A stretch of 12,579 nt of DNA, from NCBI GenBank assembly GCA_937967345.1, contig CALBTN010000226.1:1-12579 (forward strand), in the 5' to 3' direction. The DNA is from an uncultured Rubrivivax sp. Lineage in GTDB: Bacteria > Pseudomonadota > Gammaproteobacteria > Burkholderiales > Burkholderiaceae_C. Of the stretch, positions 1-6,756 are shown piece after piece. The notes beneath the pieces were generated by a model. The model saw nothing but the letters and a program-made list of their open reading frames with translations, searched no databases and had not been told where the DNA came from. Numbering within the stretch: position 1 is the first letter of the stretch; each line of letters starts with the position of its first letter. Made by a program: the position numbers and the translations under genes.

Positions 1-262
1 CGCCCTTGCGCTCGAGCAGCGCGTTGGTGGCCACCGTGGTGCCCATCTTCACGCACTCGACCAGCACCGGCGTGATCGGCTGGCCCGCGCGCAGGCCCAG
101 CAGCCGGCGCATGCCCTCGACCGCGGCGTCGGCGTAATGCTGCGGGTTGTCCGACAGCAGCTTCAGCGTGCGCAGCGCGCCATCGGGCGCACGCGCGACG
201 ATGTCGGTGAAGGTGCCGCCACGGTCGATCCAGAACTGCCAGCGGGTCGCGGGGTGGGTCAT
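1..262 (-). CDS. 5-oxoprolinase (ATP-hydrolysing), N-terminal fragment cut by the window edge
   Basis: The first 87 codons of a gene that continues beyond the left edge. The translation opens with WQFWIDRGGTFTDIVAR, the start of the hydantoinase/oxoprolinase N-terminal domain. GTFTDIVA is its conserved ASKHA-type nucleotide-binding loop, and KMGTTVATNALLERKG is a second family signature around residues 71-86. The spelling with WQFWIDRGG is typical of the fused HyuA-HyuB type 5-oxoprolinase, which opens 5-oxo-L-proline to glutamate using ATP in the cytoplasm. This fused form is usually around 1200 residues, so over 90 percent lies outside the window. The ATG at 260-262 was chosen because the family starts a few residues before WQFW; no good ribosome site precedes it. 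The gene lies 87 bp downstream of the rlpA-like gene on the same strand. It could instead be a separate HyuA-like subunit; the missing part would decide. Confidence 0.85.
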   Translation of the reverse strand, partial: MTHPATRWQFWIDRGGTFTDIVARAPDGALRTLKLLSDNPQHYADAAVEGMRRLLGLRAGQPITPVLVECVKMGTTVATNALLERKG

Positions 263-349
263 GGGTGGCGGCCAAGAGCCTTCGGAATCGCCAACGATAG
301 CGCGCCGCAGCGTCAGCCGCGCTGCCGCCGCAGGGCGGTTCGATCGGGA

Positions 350-829
350 CTACTTCGCCGCAGCCACCACTTCGAGCTCGGCGTCGATCACGCCCGAGCG
401 CAGCATGCCCAGCTTGCGCGCGGCCGCATACGACACGTCGCCGGCGCGGTCGCCCTGCGTCGGCCCGCGGTCGGTGACACGCAGCACCACGCTGTTGCCG
501 TTGGCCGGGTTGGTGACCCTGACCTTGGTGCCGAAGGGAAGACTCTTGTGCGCCATCGTCATCGCGTGCGGGTTGTAGGGCTTGCCGCTGGCGGTGGTAC
601 GCCCGGTGAACTTCTTGCCGTACCAGGCGATCTTGGCCGACTCGCGCGCGCCACGGGTGTCGCCGGCGGTTCTTTCGGGCGCACCTGCCGGTGCGCTTGC
701 CGCCGCGTTCTGGGCCGGCGCCGGCGTTGCTTCCTGCGCCCCGCCGCTCAGCGGGCACCAGGCCAGCGCCACGGTGGACAGCGCTGCGAGCCAACGTGCC
801 CGCCCCGGTTTGATCCACGACCTTGTCAT
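350..829 (-). CDS. Small exported RlpA-like double-psi beta-barrel protein
   Basis: A 159-residue protein. The ATG at 829 is preferred over an upstream in-frame start at 928 because AGGAG lies 6 bases before it and a Sec signal peptide follows directly. That signal has basic residues 2-12, a hydrophobic core at about 13-24, and likely cleavage near SGGA-QE (about residue 31). A Pro/Ala-rich linker (about 32-60) precedes the RlpA domain (about 66-157). Family landmarks are TASGKPYN (79-86), AHKSLPFGTKVRVTN (93-107, with His94), VLRVTDRGP (115-123, with Asp120) and SYAAARKLGM (133-142). RlpA proteins act on peptidoglycan, in some species as lytic transglycosylases at the septum, and are usually lipoproteins with a SPOR domain. 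Here no SPOR domain and no convincing lipobox are visible (Cys25 follows Trp). The usual acidic GE and D in the TASGE..D segment are Lys83 and Asn86. It may be a periplasmic paralogue rather than true RlpA. Confidence 0.88.
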   Translation of the reverse strand: MTRSWIKPGRARWLAALSTVALAWCPLSGGAQEATPAPAQNAAASAPAGAPERTAGDTRGARESAKIAWYGKKFTGRTTASGKPYNPHAMTMAHKSLPFGTKVRVTNPANGNSVVLRVTDRGPTQGDRAGDVSYAAARKLGMLRSGVIDAELEVVAAAK

Positions 830-899
830 CGCCTGCTCCTGTTCGTTGCTGTTGCTGTCGCTGTTGATTCGAGGCCCGCCGCCGGCAGCCTCGGCGCGC

Positions 900-928
900 A
901 ATGTGTTGCAGCCGACCACAGGCGTCAA
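900..928 (-). promoter_or_regulatory. Candidate sigma-70 promoter of the rlpA-like gene
   Basis: Read on the minus strand, TTGACG (928-923) is followed after exactly 17 bases by CACATT (905-900). The -35 box matches 5 of 6 consensus bases but the -10 only 3 of 6. Transcription would begin near 893, giving a leader of about 65 nt before the ATG at 829. The placement is sensible, but the weak -10 keeps this tentative. Confidence 0.35.
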
Positions 929-987
929 GCCCTGTCCCGGGCAGCTTGCCGGACGCTTTGGCGGCCCCGCCGTTGCGGGAAGCCCCT

Positions 988-1001
988 GTGCGAGCCCGCA
1001 C
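988..1001. promoter_or_regulatory. Short perfect inverted repeat in the rlpA/dctP divergent gap
   Basis: GTGCG (988-992) and CGCAC (997-1001) are perfect inverted arms around the 4-base spacer AGCC, about 55 bp upstream of the dctP ATG. The placement would suit an operator for a dimeric regulator of the TRAP operon. A 5-bp arm in GC-rich DNA can also arise by chance, and no regulator gene lies next to it in this window. Confidence 0.2.
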
Positions 1002-1054
1002 GGCGCTTGACCTATGCTCGCCGCTCGTCATCGACCGCCCAACGGAGTGCCCAC

Positions 1055-2026
1055 ATGCTCAACGTCCGCTCGTTCGCTGCCGCCGCTGCCTGCACGCTGG
1101 CCCTGTCGGCGCAGGCCCAGACCAAGTGGGACCTGCCGGCGGCGTACCCCACCACCAACTTCCACACCGTCAACCTGCAGCAGTTCGCCGACGACATCGA
1201 CAAGGCCAGCGCCGGCAAGCTGAAGATCACCGTGCATGCCAACGCGTCGCTGTTCAAGGCCAACGAGATCAAGCGCGCGGTGCAGGGCGGCCAGGCGCAG
1301 ATCGGCGAGATCCTGCTCGTCAACTTCCAGAACGAGTGGCCGATCTACGGCGCCGACGGCATCCCGTTCCTGGCCGACAGCTACGACGAGGCGGCCAAGC
1401 TGTGGCAGGCGCAGCGCCCCCTGCTGGACAAGAAGCTGGCCGAGCAAGGCATGTTGGTGTTGTACGCGGTGGCGTGGCCGCCGCAGGGCCTGTACACCAA
1501 GAAGCCGATCGAGTCGGCCGCCGACTTGAAGGGCGTCAAGTGGCGCGCCTACAGCCCGGCCACCGCGCGCATCGCCGAGCTGGTGGGCGCGCAGCCGGTG
1601 ACGGTGCAGGCCGCCGAGTTCGCGCAGGCGCTGGCCACCGGCGTCGTCGACAGCACGATGACCTCCGGCGCCACCGGCGTGGACAGCAAGCTGTACGAGC
1701 ACCTGAAGTACTACTACGACACCCAGGCCTGGCTGCCGAAGAACGCGGTGCTGGCCAACAAGCGCGCCTTCGATGCGCTGGACAAGGCCACCCAGGACGC
1801 GGTGCTCAAGGCCGCGGCCGACGCCGAGGCGCGCGGCTGGGTCGCCAGCAAGAAGGTCAACACCGACACGCTGGACAAGCTCAAGGCCAACGGCATGCAG
1901 GTGCTGCCGCCGTCGCCGCAGCTCAAGGCCGACCTGGCCAAGGTCGGCGAGACCATGCTCAAGGAGTGGAGCGACAAGGCCGGCGCCGAAGGCCAGCAGC
2001 TGATCTCGGCCTATCGTGGCAAGTAG
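1055..2026 (+). CDS. dctP: TRAP transporter solute-binding subunit (DctP family)
   Basis: A 323-residue periplasmic protein that captures a carboxylate-type solute and delivers it to the DctQM membrane complex. The ATG at 1055 follows GGAG by 7 bases and starts a clear Sec signal peptide, with likely cleavage at SAQA-QT after residue 21. The long open frame upstream of this ATG is antisense to the rlpA-like gene and is not real. The DctP fold is marked by GKLKITVHANASLFKANEIK (54-73), the RAVQGGQAQIGE segment and LKGVKWRAYSP (158-168). Arg164 sits where the family's carboxylate-binding arginine lies. VVDSTMTSG and YYYDTQAWLPKNAVL follow. It is the first gene of dctPQM. The substrate cannot be read from the sequence. 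Bordetella pertussis DctP6 and DctP7 are known to bind pyroglutamate, and a 5-oxoprolinase gene lies nearby, so that is one hypothesis. Confidence 0.95.
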   Translation: MLNVRSFAAAAACTLALSAQAQTKWDLPAAYPTTNFHTVNLQQFADDIDKASAGKLKITVHANASLFKANEIKRAVQGGQAQIGEILLVNFQNEWPIYGADGIPFLADSYDEAAKLWQAQRPLLDKKLAEQGMLVLYAVAWPPQGLYTKKPIESAADLKGVKWRAYSPATARIAELVGAQPVTVQAAEFAQALATGVVDSTMTSGATGVDSKLYEHLKYYYDTQAWLPKNAVLANKRAFDALDKATQDAVLKAAADAEARGWVASKKVNTDTLDKLKANGMQVLPPSPQLKADLAKVGETMLKEWSDKAGAEGQQLISAYRGK

Positions 2027-2060
2027 GCGGCAAGCCGGCGCCCGGTAGGCAGCCCCGCCG

Positions 2061-2573
2061 ATGCTGCGCCGCGCGCTCGATGCGCTGTACGACGGCGCCG
2101 CGTGGCTGGCGGCGCTGGCGATGGTCGGCCTGCTGGGCATGGTGCTGCTGTCGATCGTCAGCCGCCAACTGCAGTGGCACGTGCCCGGCACCGACGCCTA
2201 CGCCGGCTACCTGATGGCAGCGGCCGGCTTTCTGGCGCTGGCGCATACGTTGAAGCGCGGCGAACACATCCGCGTGACGCTGCTGCTGAGCGCGCTGCAA
2301 GGGCGCGCGCGGCGTGCGCTCGAGCTCTGGGCGCTGGCCGCGGCCGGCGCGCTGGCCGCGCTGTTCGCCTATTACAGCGTGCGCCTGGTGTGGCAAAGCC
2401 GGCTGTTCAACGACATCTCCACCGGCAACGACGCCACGCCGCTGTGGATTCCGCAGCTGGCGATGGCCGCGGGCAGCTGCGTGCTGGTGGTCGCCTTCAT
2501 CGACGAGCTGGTGCTCGAGCTGCGCGGCCAGCGCGAGCACCGCGTGCCCGACGAGGCCACGCGCAATGAGTAA
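2061..2573 (+). CDS. dctQ: TRAP transporter small membrane subunit (DctQ family)
   Basis: A 170-residue inner-membrane protein, the usual size for DctQ. Four hydrophobic segments are visible, at about residues 14-34 (AALAMVGLLGMVLLSIVSRQ), 49-67, 91-112 and 130-150. After the second is the HTLKRGEHIRVTLLL stretch, which matches the family's conserved GxHxxV-like loop. DctQ partners with DctM to form the sodium-driven permease. The gene starts 34 bases after the dctP stop. GGTAGGCAG lies too far upstream to be a strong ribosome site, so translation may depend partly on coupling to dctP. The end of the gene leads directly into the tandem repeat before dctM. Confidence 0.92.
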   Translation: MLRRALDALYDGAAWLAALAMVGLLGMVLLSIVSRQLQWHVPGTDAYAGYLMAAAGFLALAHTLKRGEHIRVTLLLSALQGRARRALELWALAAAGALAALFAYYSVRLVWQSRLFNDISTGNDATPLWIPQLAMAAGSCVLVVAFIDELVLELRGQREHRVPDEATRNE

Positions 2574-2574
2574 G

Positions 2575-2616
2575 CCTCGATGAGCGGCCTTCGATGATCG
2601 GCCTTCGATGAGCGAC
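2575..2616 (+). repeat. Three tandem 14-bp copies of the dctM start region, forming chained mini-ORFs
   Basis: Three consecutive 14-bp units (2575-2588, 2589-2602, 2603-2616) share the core TCGATGA-CG, and any two units differ at only 2 of 14 positions. Each contains an ATG, at 2580, 2594 and 2608; only the third is the dctM start. Because 14 is not a multiple of 3, each ATG is in a different frame. The first opens MSGLR-stop, ending at 2597. The second opens MIGLR-stop, ending at 2611. Each stop overlaps the next start as ATGA. The dctQ stop (2571-2573) lies 6 bases before the first ATG. The repeat and reading frames are read directly; a role in translational coupling is inference. Confidence 0.9.
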
Positions 2617-3909
2617 CTGGCGATCACCGCGCTGCTGATCGGCGCGCTGTTCCTGATCCTGGGCAGCGGCGTGTGGATCGGCCTGACGCTGTCGGGCGTG
2701 GCCTGGATCGGCATGCAGCTGTTCAGCAGCCGGCCGGCCGGCGACGCGATGGCGGTGACGATCTGGGGCAGCGCGTCGAGCTGGACGCTGACCGCGCTGC
2801 CGCTGTTCGTGTGGATGGGCGAGATCCTGTTTCGCACGCGCTTGAGCCAGGACATGTTCCGCGGCTTGGCGCCGTGGATGCAGGCGCTGCCCGGGCGGCT
2901 GCTGCACGTCAACGTGGTCGGCTGCGCGATCTTCGCCGCGGTGTCGGGCAGCAGTGCGGCCACCTGCGCGACCATCGGCAAGATGAGCCTGCCCGAGCTG
3001 GCGCGCCGCGGCTACCCCGACGGCATCAGCATCGGCTCGCTGGCCGGCGCCGGCACGCTGGGGCTGCTGATCCCGCCGTCGATCATCATGATCGTCTACG
3101 GCGTCAGCGCCGAGGTCTCGATCGCGCAGCTGTTCATCGCCGGCGTGCTGCCCGGCATCCTGCTGGCGCTGCTGTTCTCGGGCTACCTGGTGGCGTGGGC
3201 ACTGCTCAACCCGACGCAGGTGCCGCCGCGCGACGCGCGCCTGAGCCTGGGCGCCAAGCTGCACGAATCGCGCCACCTGATCCCGGTGGCGCTGCTGATC
3301 CTCGCCGTGCTGGGCTCGATCTACAGCGGCATCGCCACCGCCACCGAAGCCGCCGCGCTGGGCGTGCTGGGTTCGCTGATCATCTCGGCGGCGCAGGGCT
3401 CGCTGAGCTGGCAGACCTTCAAGGAATCGCTGCTCGGCGGCACGCGGCTGTACTGCATGATCGCGCTGATCCTGGCCGGCGCGGCCTTTCTGACGCTGGC
3501 GATGGGCTACATCGGATTGCCGCGCCACCTGGCCGAGTGGATCGCCTCGCTGGGCCTGAGCCGGTTCGGGCTGCTGTTCGCGCTGCTGCTGTTCTACGTG
3601 CTGCTGGGCTGCTTTCTCGACGGCATCAGCATGGTGGTGCTGACGATGGGCGTGATCCTGCCCACCGTGCAGGCCGCCGGCATCGACCTGCTGTGGTTCG
3701 GCATCTTCATCGTGCTGGTGGTCGAGATGGCGCAGATCACGCCGCCGGTGGGCTTCAACCTGTTCGTGCTGCAGGGCATGACGCAGCGCGACATCGGCTG
3801 GATCGCGCGCGTCACGCTGCCGTTCTTCTTCCTGATGCTCGCCGCGGTGTGGCTGGTCTACGCCTTCCCGCAGCTGGTGAGCTGGCTGCCATCGCAGATG
3901 CGCGGCTGA
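2608..3909 (+). CDS. dctM: TRAP transporter large permease subunit (DctM family)
   Basis: A 433-residue polytopic membrane protein, close to the normal DctM length. It is the ion-coupled transport channel of the TRAP system. DctM signatures include the opening hydrophobic segment with GSGVWIGLTLSGVAW (20-34), the GCAIFAAVSGSSAATCATIG stretch, LPELARRGYP, GSLAGAGTLGLLIPPS and, near the C terminus, EMAQITPPVGFNLFVLQGM. Roughly a dozen hydrophobic helices are distributed along it. The ATG at 2608 is the third of three repeated ATGs and the only one in frame. No Shine-Dalgarno sequence is obvious, so initiation is probably coupled to translation arriving from dctQ. It is the last gene of the operon and converges on the secretion ATPase gene. 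Confidence 0.95.
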   Translation: MSDLAITALLIGALFLILGSGVWIGLTLSGVAWIGMQLFSSRPAGDAMAVTIWGSASSWTLTALPLFVWMGEILFRTRLSQDMFRGLAPWMQALPGRLLHVNVVGCAIFAAVSGSSAATCATIGKMSLPELARRGYPDGISIGSLAGAGTLGLLIPPSIIMIVYGVSAEVSIAQLFIAGVLPGILLALLFSGYLVAWALLNPTQVPPRDARLSLGAKLHESRHLIPVALLILAVLGSIYSGIATATEAAALGVLGSLIISAAQGSLSWQTFKESLLGGTRLYCMIALILAGAAFLTLAMGYIGLPRHLAEWIASLGLSRFGLLFALLLFYVLLGCFLDGISMVVLTMGVILPTVQAAGIDLLWFGIFIVLVVEMAQITPPVGFNLFVLQGMTQRDIGWIARVTLPFFFLMLAAVWLVYAFPQLVSWLPSQMRG

Positions 3910-3949
3910 GCACCGCCGCCGCGCACGCCCCACCGGCGTCGCGCATCTT

Positions 3950-3983
3950 GGCGGCCGAGCCTTTCGCGCCGCGAGTGGCCGCC
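3950..3983. terminator. Possible terminator hairpin between convergent genes
   Basis: GGCGGCC (3950-3956) and GGCCGCC (3977-3983) form a perfect 7-bp inverted repeat. The 20-base loop could fold a smaller TCGC/GCGA hairpin. It lies in the 104-bp gap between the ends of dctM and the convergent ATPase gene, where a bidirectional terminator would be expected. No T-run follows on either strand, so it is not a classical intrinsic terminator. Confidence 0.3.
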
Positions 3984-4013
3984 GCTGGCCTGGCCGGCAG
4001 GCGCAACCACGCC

Positions 4014-6527
4014 TCAGGCATTGCTGCTGGCGCGCACTTCCTCGATCGTGGTCACGCCGGCCAGCACCTTGTCGATGCCGTCCTGGCGCAAGGTGCGCAG
4101 GCCTTCGCCGAGTGCGGTTCGCAGCAGCTCGTCGGGGCGCGCGCCGGTCTGGATCAGGCGGCGGATCTCGCGCGACACCACCAGCAGCTCGTGCAGCCCG
4201 GCGCGGCCGCGCAGGCCGCTGTCGTCGCAGTGGGCGCAGCCCTTGGCGTGGTGGAACATCAGCCGGCCGTCGTTGGCGAAACGCGCCTTCCAGCCCGCCA
4301 CGACCTCGTCCGCCTTCGGTTTGACCTCGGTCGCGGCGAAGGCATGCAGGTAGTCGGCCAACAGCTCGTCGATCTGCTGCGGCGTCGCCGGCTGCGCCTG
4401 CACGCACTTGGCGCACAGCCGGCGCACCAGCCGCTGCGCCAGCACGCCCAGCAGTGAATCGGCGAAGTTGAACGGGTCCATGCCCATGTCGAGCAGCCGG
4501 GTCACGGTCTCGACCGCGCTGTTGGTGTGCAGCGTGCTCATCACCAGGTGGCCGGTCAGCGACGCTTCCACCGCCATCTTCGCGGTCTCGCCGTCGCGGA
4601 TCTCGCCGACCATGATCACGTCCGGGTCGGCGCGCAGGAAGGCGCGCAGCGCCTTGGCGAAGGTCCAGTCGATCTTCGGGTTGACCTGCACCTGGCGCAT
4701 GCCGGCCTGGGTGATCTCCACCGGGTCCTCGGCGGTCCAGATCTTGCGATCGGGCCGGTTGATGTGGCCCAGCACCGAGTGCAGCGTGGTCGTCTTGCCC
4801 GATCCGGTGGGGCCCACGCACAGCAGCATGCCGTAGGGCCGCTGCGACGCCGCCTTGATGTGCGCCAGGTTGTCGGGGCTCAGGCCCAGGTTGTCCAGCG
4901 GGATCGGCTTGGCCGAGGCCAGCAGCCGCAGCACCGCGTCCTCCAGCCCGTTGGCGGTGGGGATCGTGGCCACGCGCAGCTCCAGGCGCTGGCCGGGCAC
5001 GAACTTGCCGAAGTTGATCTTGCCGTCCTGCGGCTTGCGGCGTTCGCTGATGTCCAGATCGCACATGATCTTGATGCGCGCGATCATGGCCGCGCGGTAG
5101 GTGTGCGGCAGCTCCATGTAGGGCCGCAGCGCGCCGTCCTTGCGAAAGCGCACCTTCACCTTCTCGCGCCCCGGCTGGCACTCGATGTGGATGTCGGACA
5201 CGCCCTGGTTGTGCGCCTCGGCGATCATCGAGTTGATCAGCCGCACCAGCGAGTTGTCCGACTGCTCGATCGCCAGCTCGTCGGCGTCGCCGCTGTCGCT
5301 GCCTTGCTGCTGCTCCAGCGTGGCCAGCAGCTTGCCGGCTTCCTCGGCGTCGTACTCGGCCGGCGCGCCGCCGCTGCTGCCCGCCCCGGTGGCCACGCCG
5401 ATGCGCTCGTAGGCCTTGGCGATGGCCGCGGGCAGCAGGTTGGCCCGCGCCAGCACCGGCACGACCTTGGTCTGCGCGGCGAACTCCAGCTCGTCCAGCA
5501 CTGCCGGGCGCGACGGGTCTTCCACGGCCACCACCAGCCGGCCGCCGCGCAGCAGCAGCGGCAGCGCGGGGATGCGCCCAGCCACCGCATAGGGCAACCG
5601 CGACAGTGCCTCGGTCTCGGCGGCGAACTGCGTGACGTCGACCAGCGGGTAGCCCATCTTGCGCGCCAGCGCGGTCTGCAAGTCGGCCCGCGTGACCAGG
5701 CCGCGGCGCACCAGCAGCTCGCCCAGCGGCACGCTGCGGTCCTCGCGCTGCTGCGCCAGCGCCTGATCGAGCTGCGCCTGGTCGATGAAGCCCAGCGCGA
5801 GCAGCGCCTCGCCGATGCGCACCATCGGCATGCGCGCCTGCTCGGCGATCGCCTGCTCGAGCTCTTCGGCGTTGACGATCTGCTTGGTCAGCAGCACCTC
5901 GCCGAGCTTGCGCGTGCGCAGCTGCTGCTGCTCGGCCAGCGCCTGGTCGACCTGCGCTGTCGTGGCCGCGCGCTGCGCGACCAGCACCTCGCCGATGCGC
6001 TCGCCGATCTCCAGCTGCTCGACCGTGCACCTCGGCACGAAGATGCGTTGCACGCTGCCGCGCGTATCCACCGGCGCGAACAGGTACACGCCGCTTGCGT
6101 CCTGGTGGTGGCCGATGCTCAGCGTGTCGATCAGGGGCGCGCCCTTCAGGTGCAGCTTCATGCCCACCGCCGGACGCTGAGCCATGAAGCTGCCGAGTTC
6201 GCCCTCGTCCTGCGCCGGCACCGGCAGCAGCGGGCGCAGCAAGACGAGCTTGCGAAACTGCTCGAAGCGCAGCGGGATCGCGATGCGTGCCGGCGGGATG
6301 CGCACCTTGGCCACGCCGGCGGCCGGGTCCAGCTCGAGCAGCACGCCGTTCATCACCCGTCCGCTGATGGCTTCGATCTGGCACGGCTCGGGCTCGCGCA
6401 GCGGCTGCGGTGCAGCGTAGCAGGCGTAGGCTGGCGTCGGCCAGGCAAAACCGGCCGGCTCCGGCGCCGGCTTGGCGCCGGCTTCGACCGGCACCAGGGA
6501 CAGCGGCGGCGACGACAGGTCGGACAT
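4014..6527 (-). CDS. Orphan GspE/PilB-family secretion or pilus ATPase with four MshEN-like repeats
   Basis: An 837-residue protein, longer than typical GspE or PilB (about 500-600). ATG 6527 is preceded by GAGGAAG at good spacing. Residues 1-45 are a Pro/Ala-rich tail. Residues 50-170 are a beta-rich region I cannot assign. Residues 177-290 hold four 30-residue repeats beginning R/K/P-[IL]-G-E, resembling MshEN cyclic-di-GMP motifs. The rest of a T2SSE N-terminal domain runs to about 376, followed by an acidic Gln/Ser linker. The ATPase core begins near 420 with DIHIEC (445-450). It has Walker A GPTGSGKT (572-579), Asp box TAEDPVE (598-604), Walker B VIMVGEIRD (637-645) and His box GHLVMSTLHTN (659-669). 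Zinc-type cysteines are CAKC (705-708) and CAHC (764-767). All motifs for an active hexameric motor are present. No other secretion or pilus genes are nearby, so its system is unknown. Confidence 0.93.
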   Translation of the reverse strand: MSDLSSPPLSLVPVEAGAKPAPEPAGFAWPTPAYACYAAPQPLREPEPCQIEAISGRVMNGVLLELDPAAGVAKVRIPPARIAIPLRFEQFRKLVLLRPLLPVPAQDEGELGSFMAQRPAVGMKLHLKGAPLIDTLSIGHHQDASGVYLFAPVDTRGSVQRIFVPRCTVEQLEIGERIGEVLVAQRAATTAQVDQALAEQQQLRTRKLGEVLLTKQIVNAEELEQAIAEQARMPMVRIGEALLALGFIDQAQLDQALAQQREDRSVPLGELLVRRGLVTRADLQTALARKMGYPLVDVTQFAAETEALSRLPYAVAGRIPALPLLLRGGRLVVAVEDPSRPAVLDELEFAAQTKVVPVLARANLLPAAIAKAYERIGVATGAGSSGGAPAEYDAEEAGKLLATLEQQQGSDSGDADELAIEQSDNSLVRLINSMIAEAHNQGVSDIHIECQPGREKVKVRFRKDGALRPYMELPHTYRAAMIARIKIMCDLDISERRKPQDGKINFGKFVPGQRLELRVATIPTANGLEDAVLRLLASAKPIPLDNLGLSPDNLAHIKAASQRPYGMLLCVGPTGSGKTTTLHSVLGHINRPDRKIWTAEDPVEITQAGMRQVQVNPKIDWTFAKALRAFLRADPDVIMVGEIRDGETAKMAVEASLTGHLVMSTLHTNSAVETVTRLLDMGMDPFNFADSLLGVLAQRLVRRLCAKCVQAQPATPQQIDELLADYLHAFAATEVKPKADEVVAGWKARFANDGRLMFHHAKGCAHCDDSGLRGRAGLHELLVVSREIRRLIQTGARPDELLRTALGEGLRTLRQDGIDKVLAGVTTIEEVRASSNA
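5658..5999 (-). repeat. Four 30-residue MshEN-like repeats inside the ATPase gene
   Basis: Protein residues 177-200, 207-230, 237-260 and 267-290 are four 24-residue motifs, each separated from the next by a 6-residue spacer, so the period is exactly 30. They follow the pattern xLGExLLxxx-[IVA]-xxxxLxxAxAxQ. The first starts RIGEVLVAQ, the second KLGEVLLTK, the third RIGEALLALG and the fourth PLGELLVRRG. The known MshEN domain has two such 24-residue motifs, with RLG at the start and Gln at the end, joined by a short spacer. The second and third copies keep most consensus positions, including a final Gln. The fourth starts with Pro and ends with Lys. Cyclic-di-GMP binding is inferred from this resemblance. 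Confidence 0.8.
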
Positions 6528-6624
6528 GGTGCTTCCTCGATCACGGCAACGCGCAGGCCGCGCGTGTCATTGCAGCGCAGCCTCACGCACACGATCGTAG
6601 GCGGCACCCACCCCGCGCGAAGGC

Positions 6625-6655
6625 TTGAAATGGCCGGGTGCGCAGGCGCTATACC
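6625..6655 (+). promoter_or_regulatory. Candidate promoter for the PAP2 phosphatase gene
   Basis: TTGAAA (6625-6630, 5 of 6 consensus) and TATACC (6650-6655, 4 of 6) are separated by 19 bases, slightly longer than ideal. Transcription would begin near 6662. A second AT-rich island at about 6720-6735 contains CATAAT and a GGATT-TCAT-AATCC inverted repeat, and could be an alternative -10 or an operator. If either is the promoter, the TTG at 6625 cannot be the start codon. Confidence 0.35.
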
Positions 6656-6756
6656 GGCGCGCACCCCAGCGCCGAGCCGCCAGCAGCCGGGTACGTAGCC
6701 GTTGCCCGGGCGCGGGACTTAAGGATTTCATAATCCGAGCACGGCCCAATGCGCGG

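Noticed and set aside
137..1054. Upstream extension of the dctP reading frame to position 137
   Set aside because: It runs antisense through the rlpA-like gene; the signal peptide and ribosome site place the dctP start at 1055.
2497..6384. Minus-strand open frame of 1295 codons
   Set aside because: It crosses dctM (antisense) and the ATPase gene (another frame), is low-complexity Arg/Ala/Gly/Gln, and shows no domain. It is a high-GC shadow frame.
4527..6698. Plus-strand open frame of 723 codons opposite the secretion ATPase
   Set aside because: It has His/Arg/Gln/Ala-rich composition typical of the antisense of a GC-rich gene, and the opposite strand encodes a complete ATPase.
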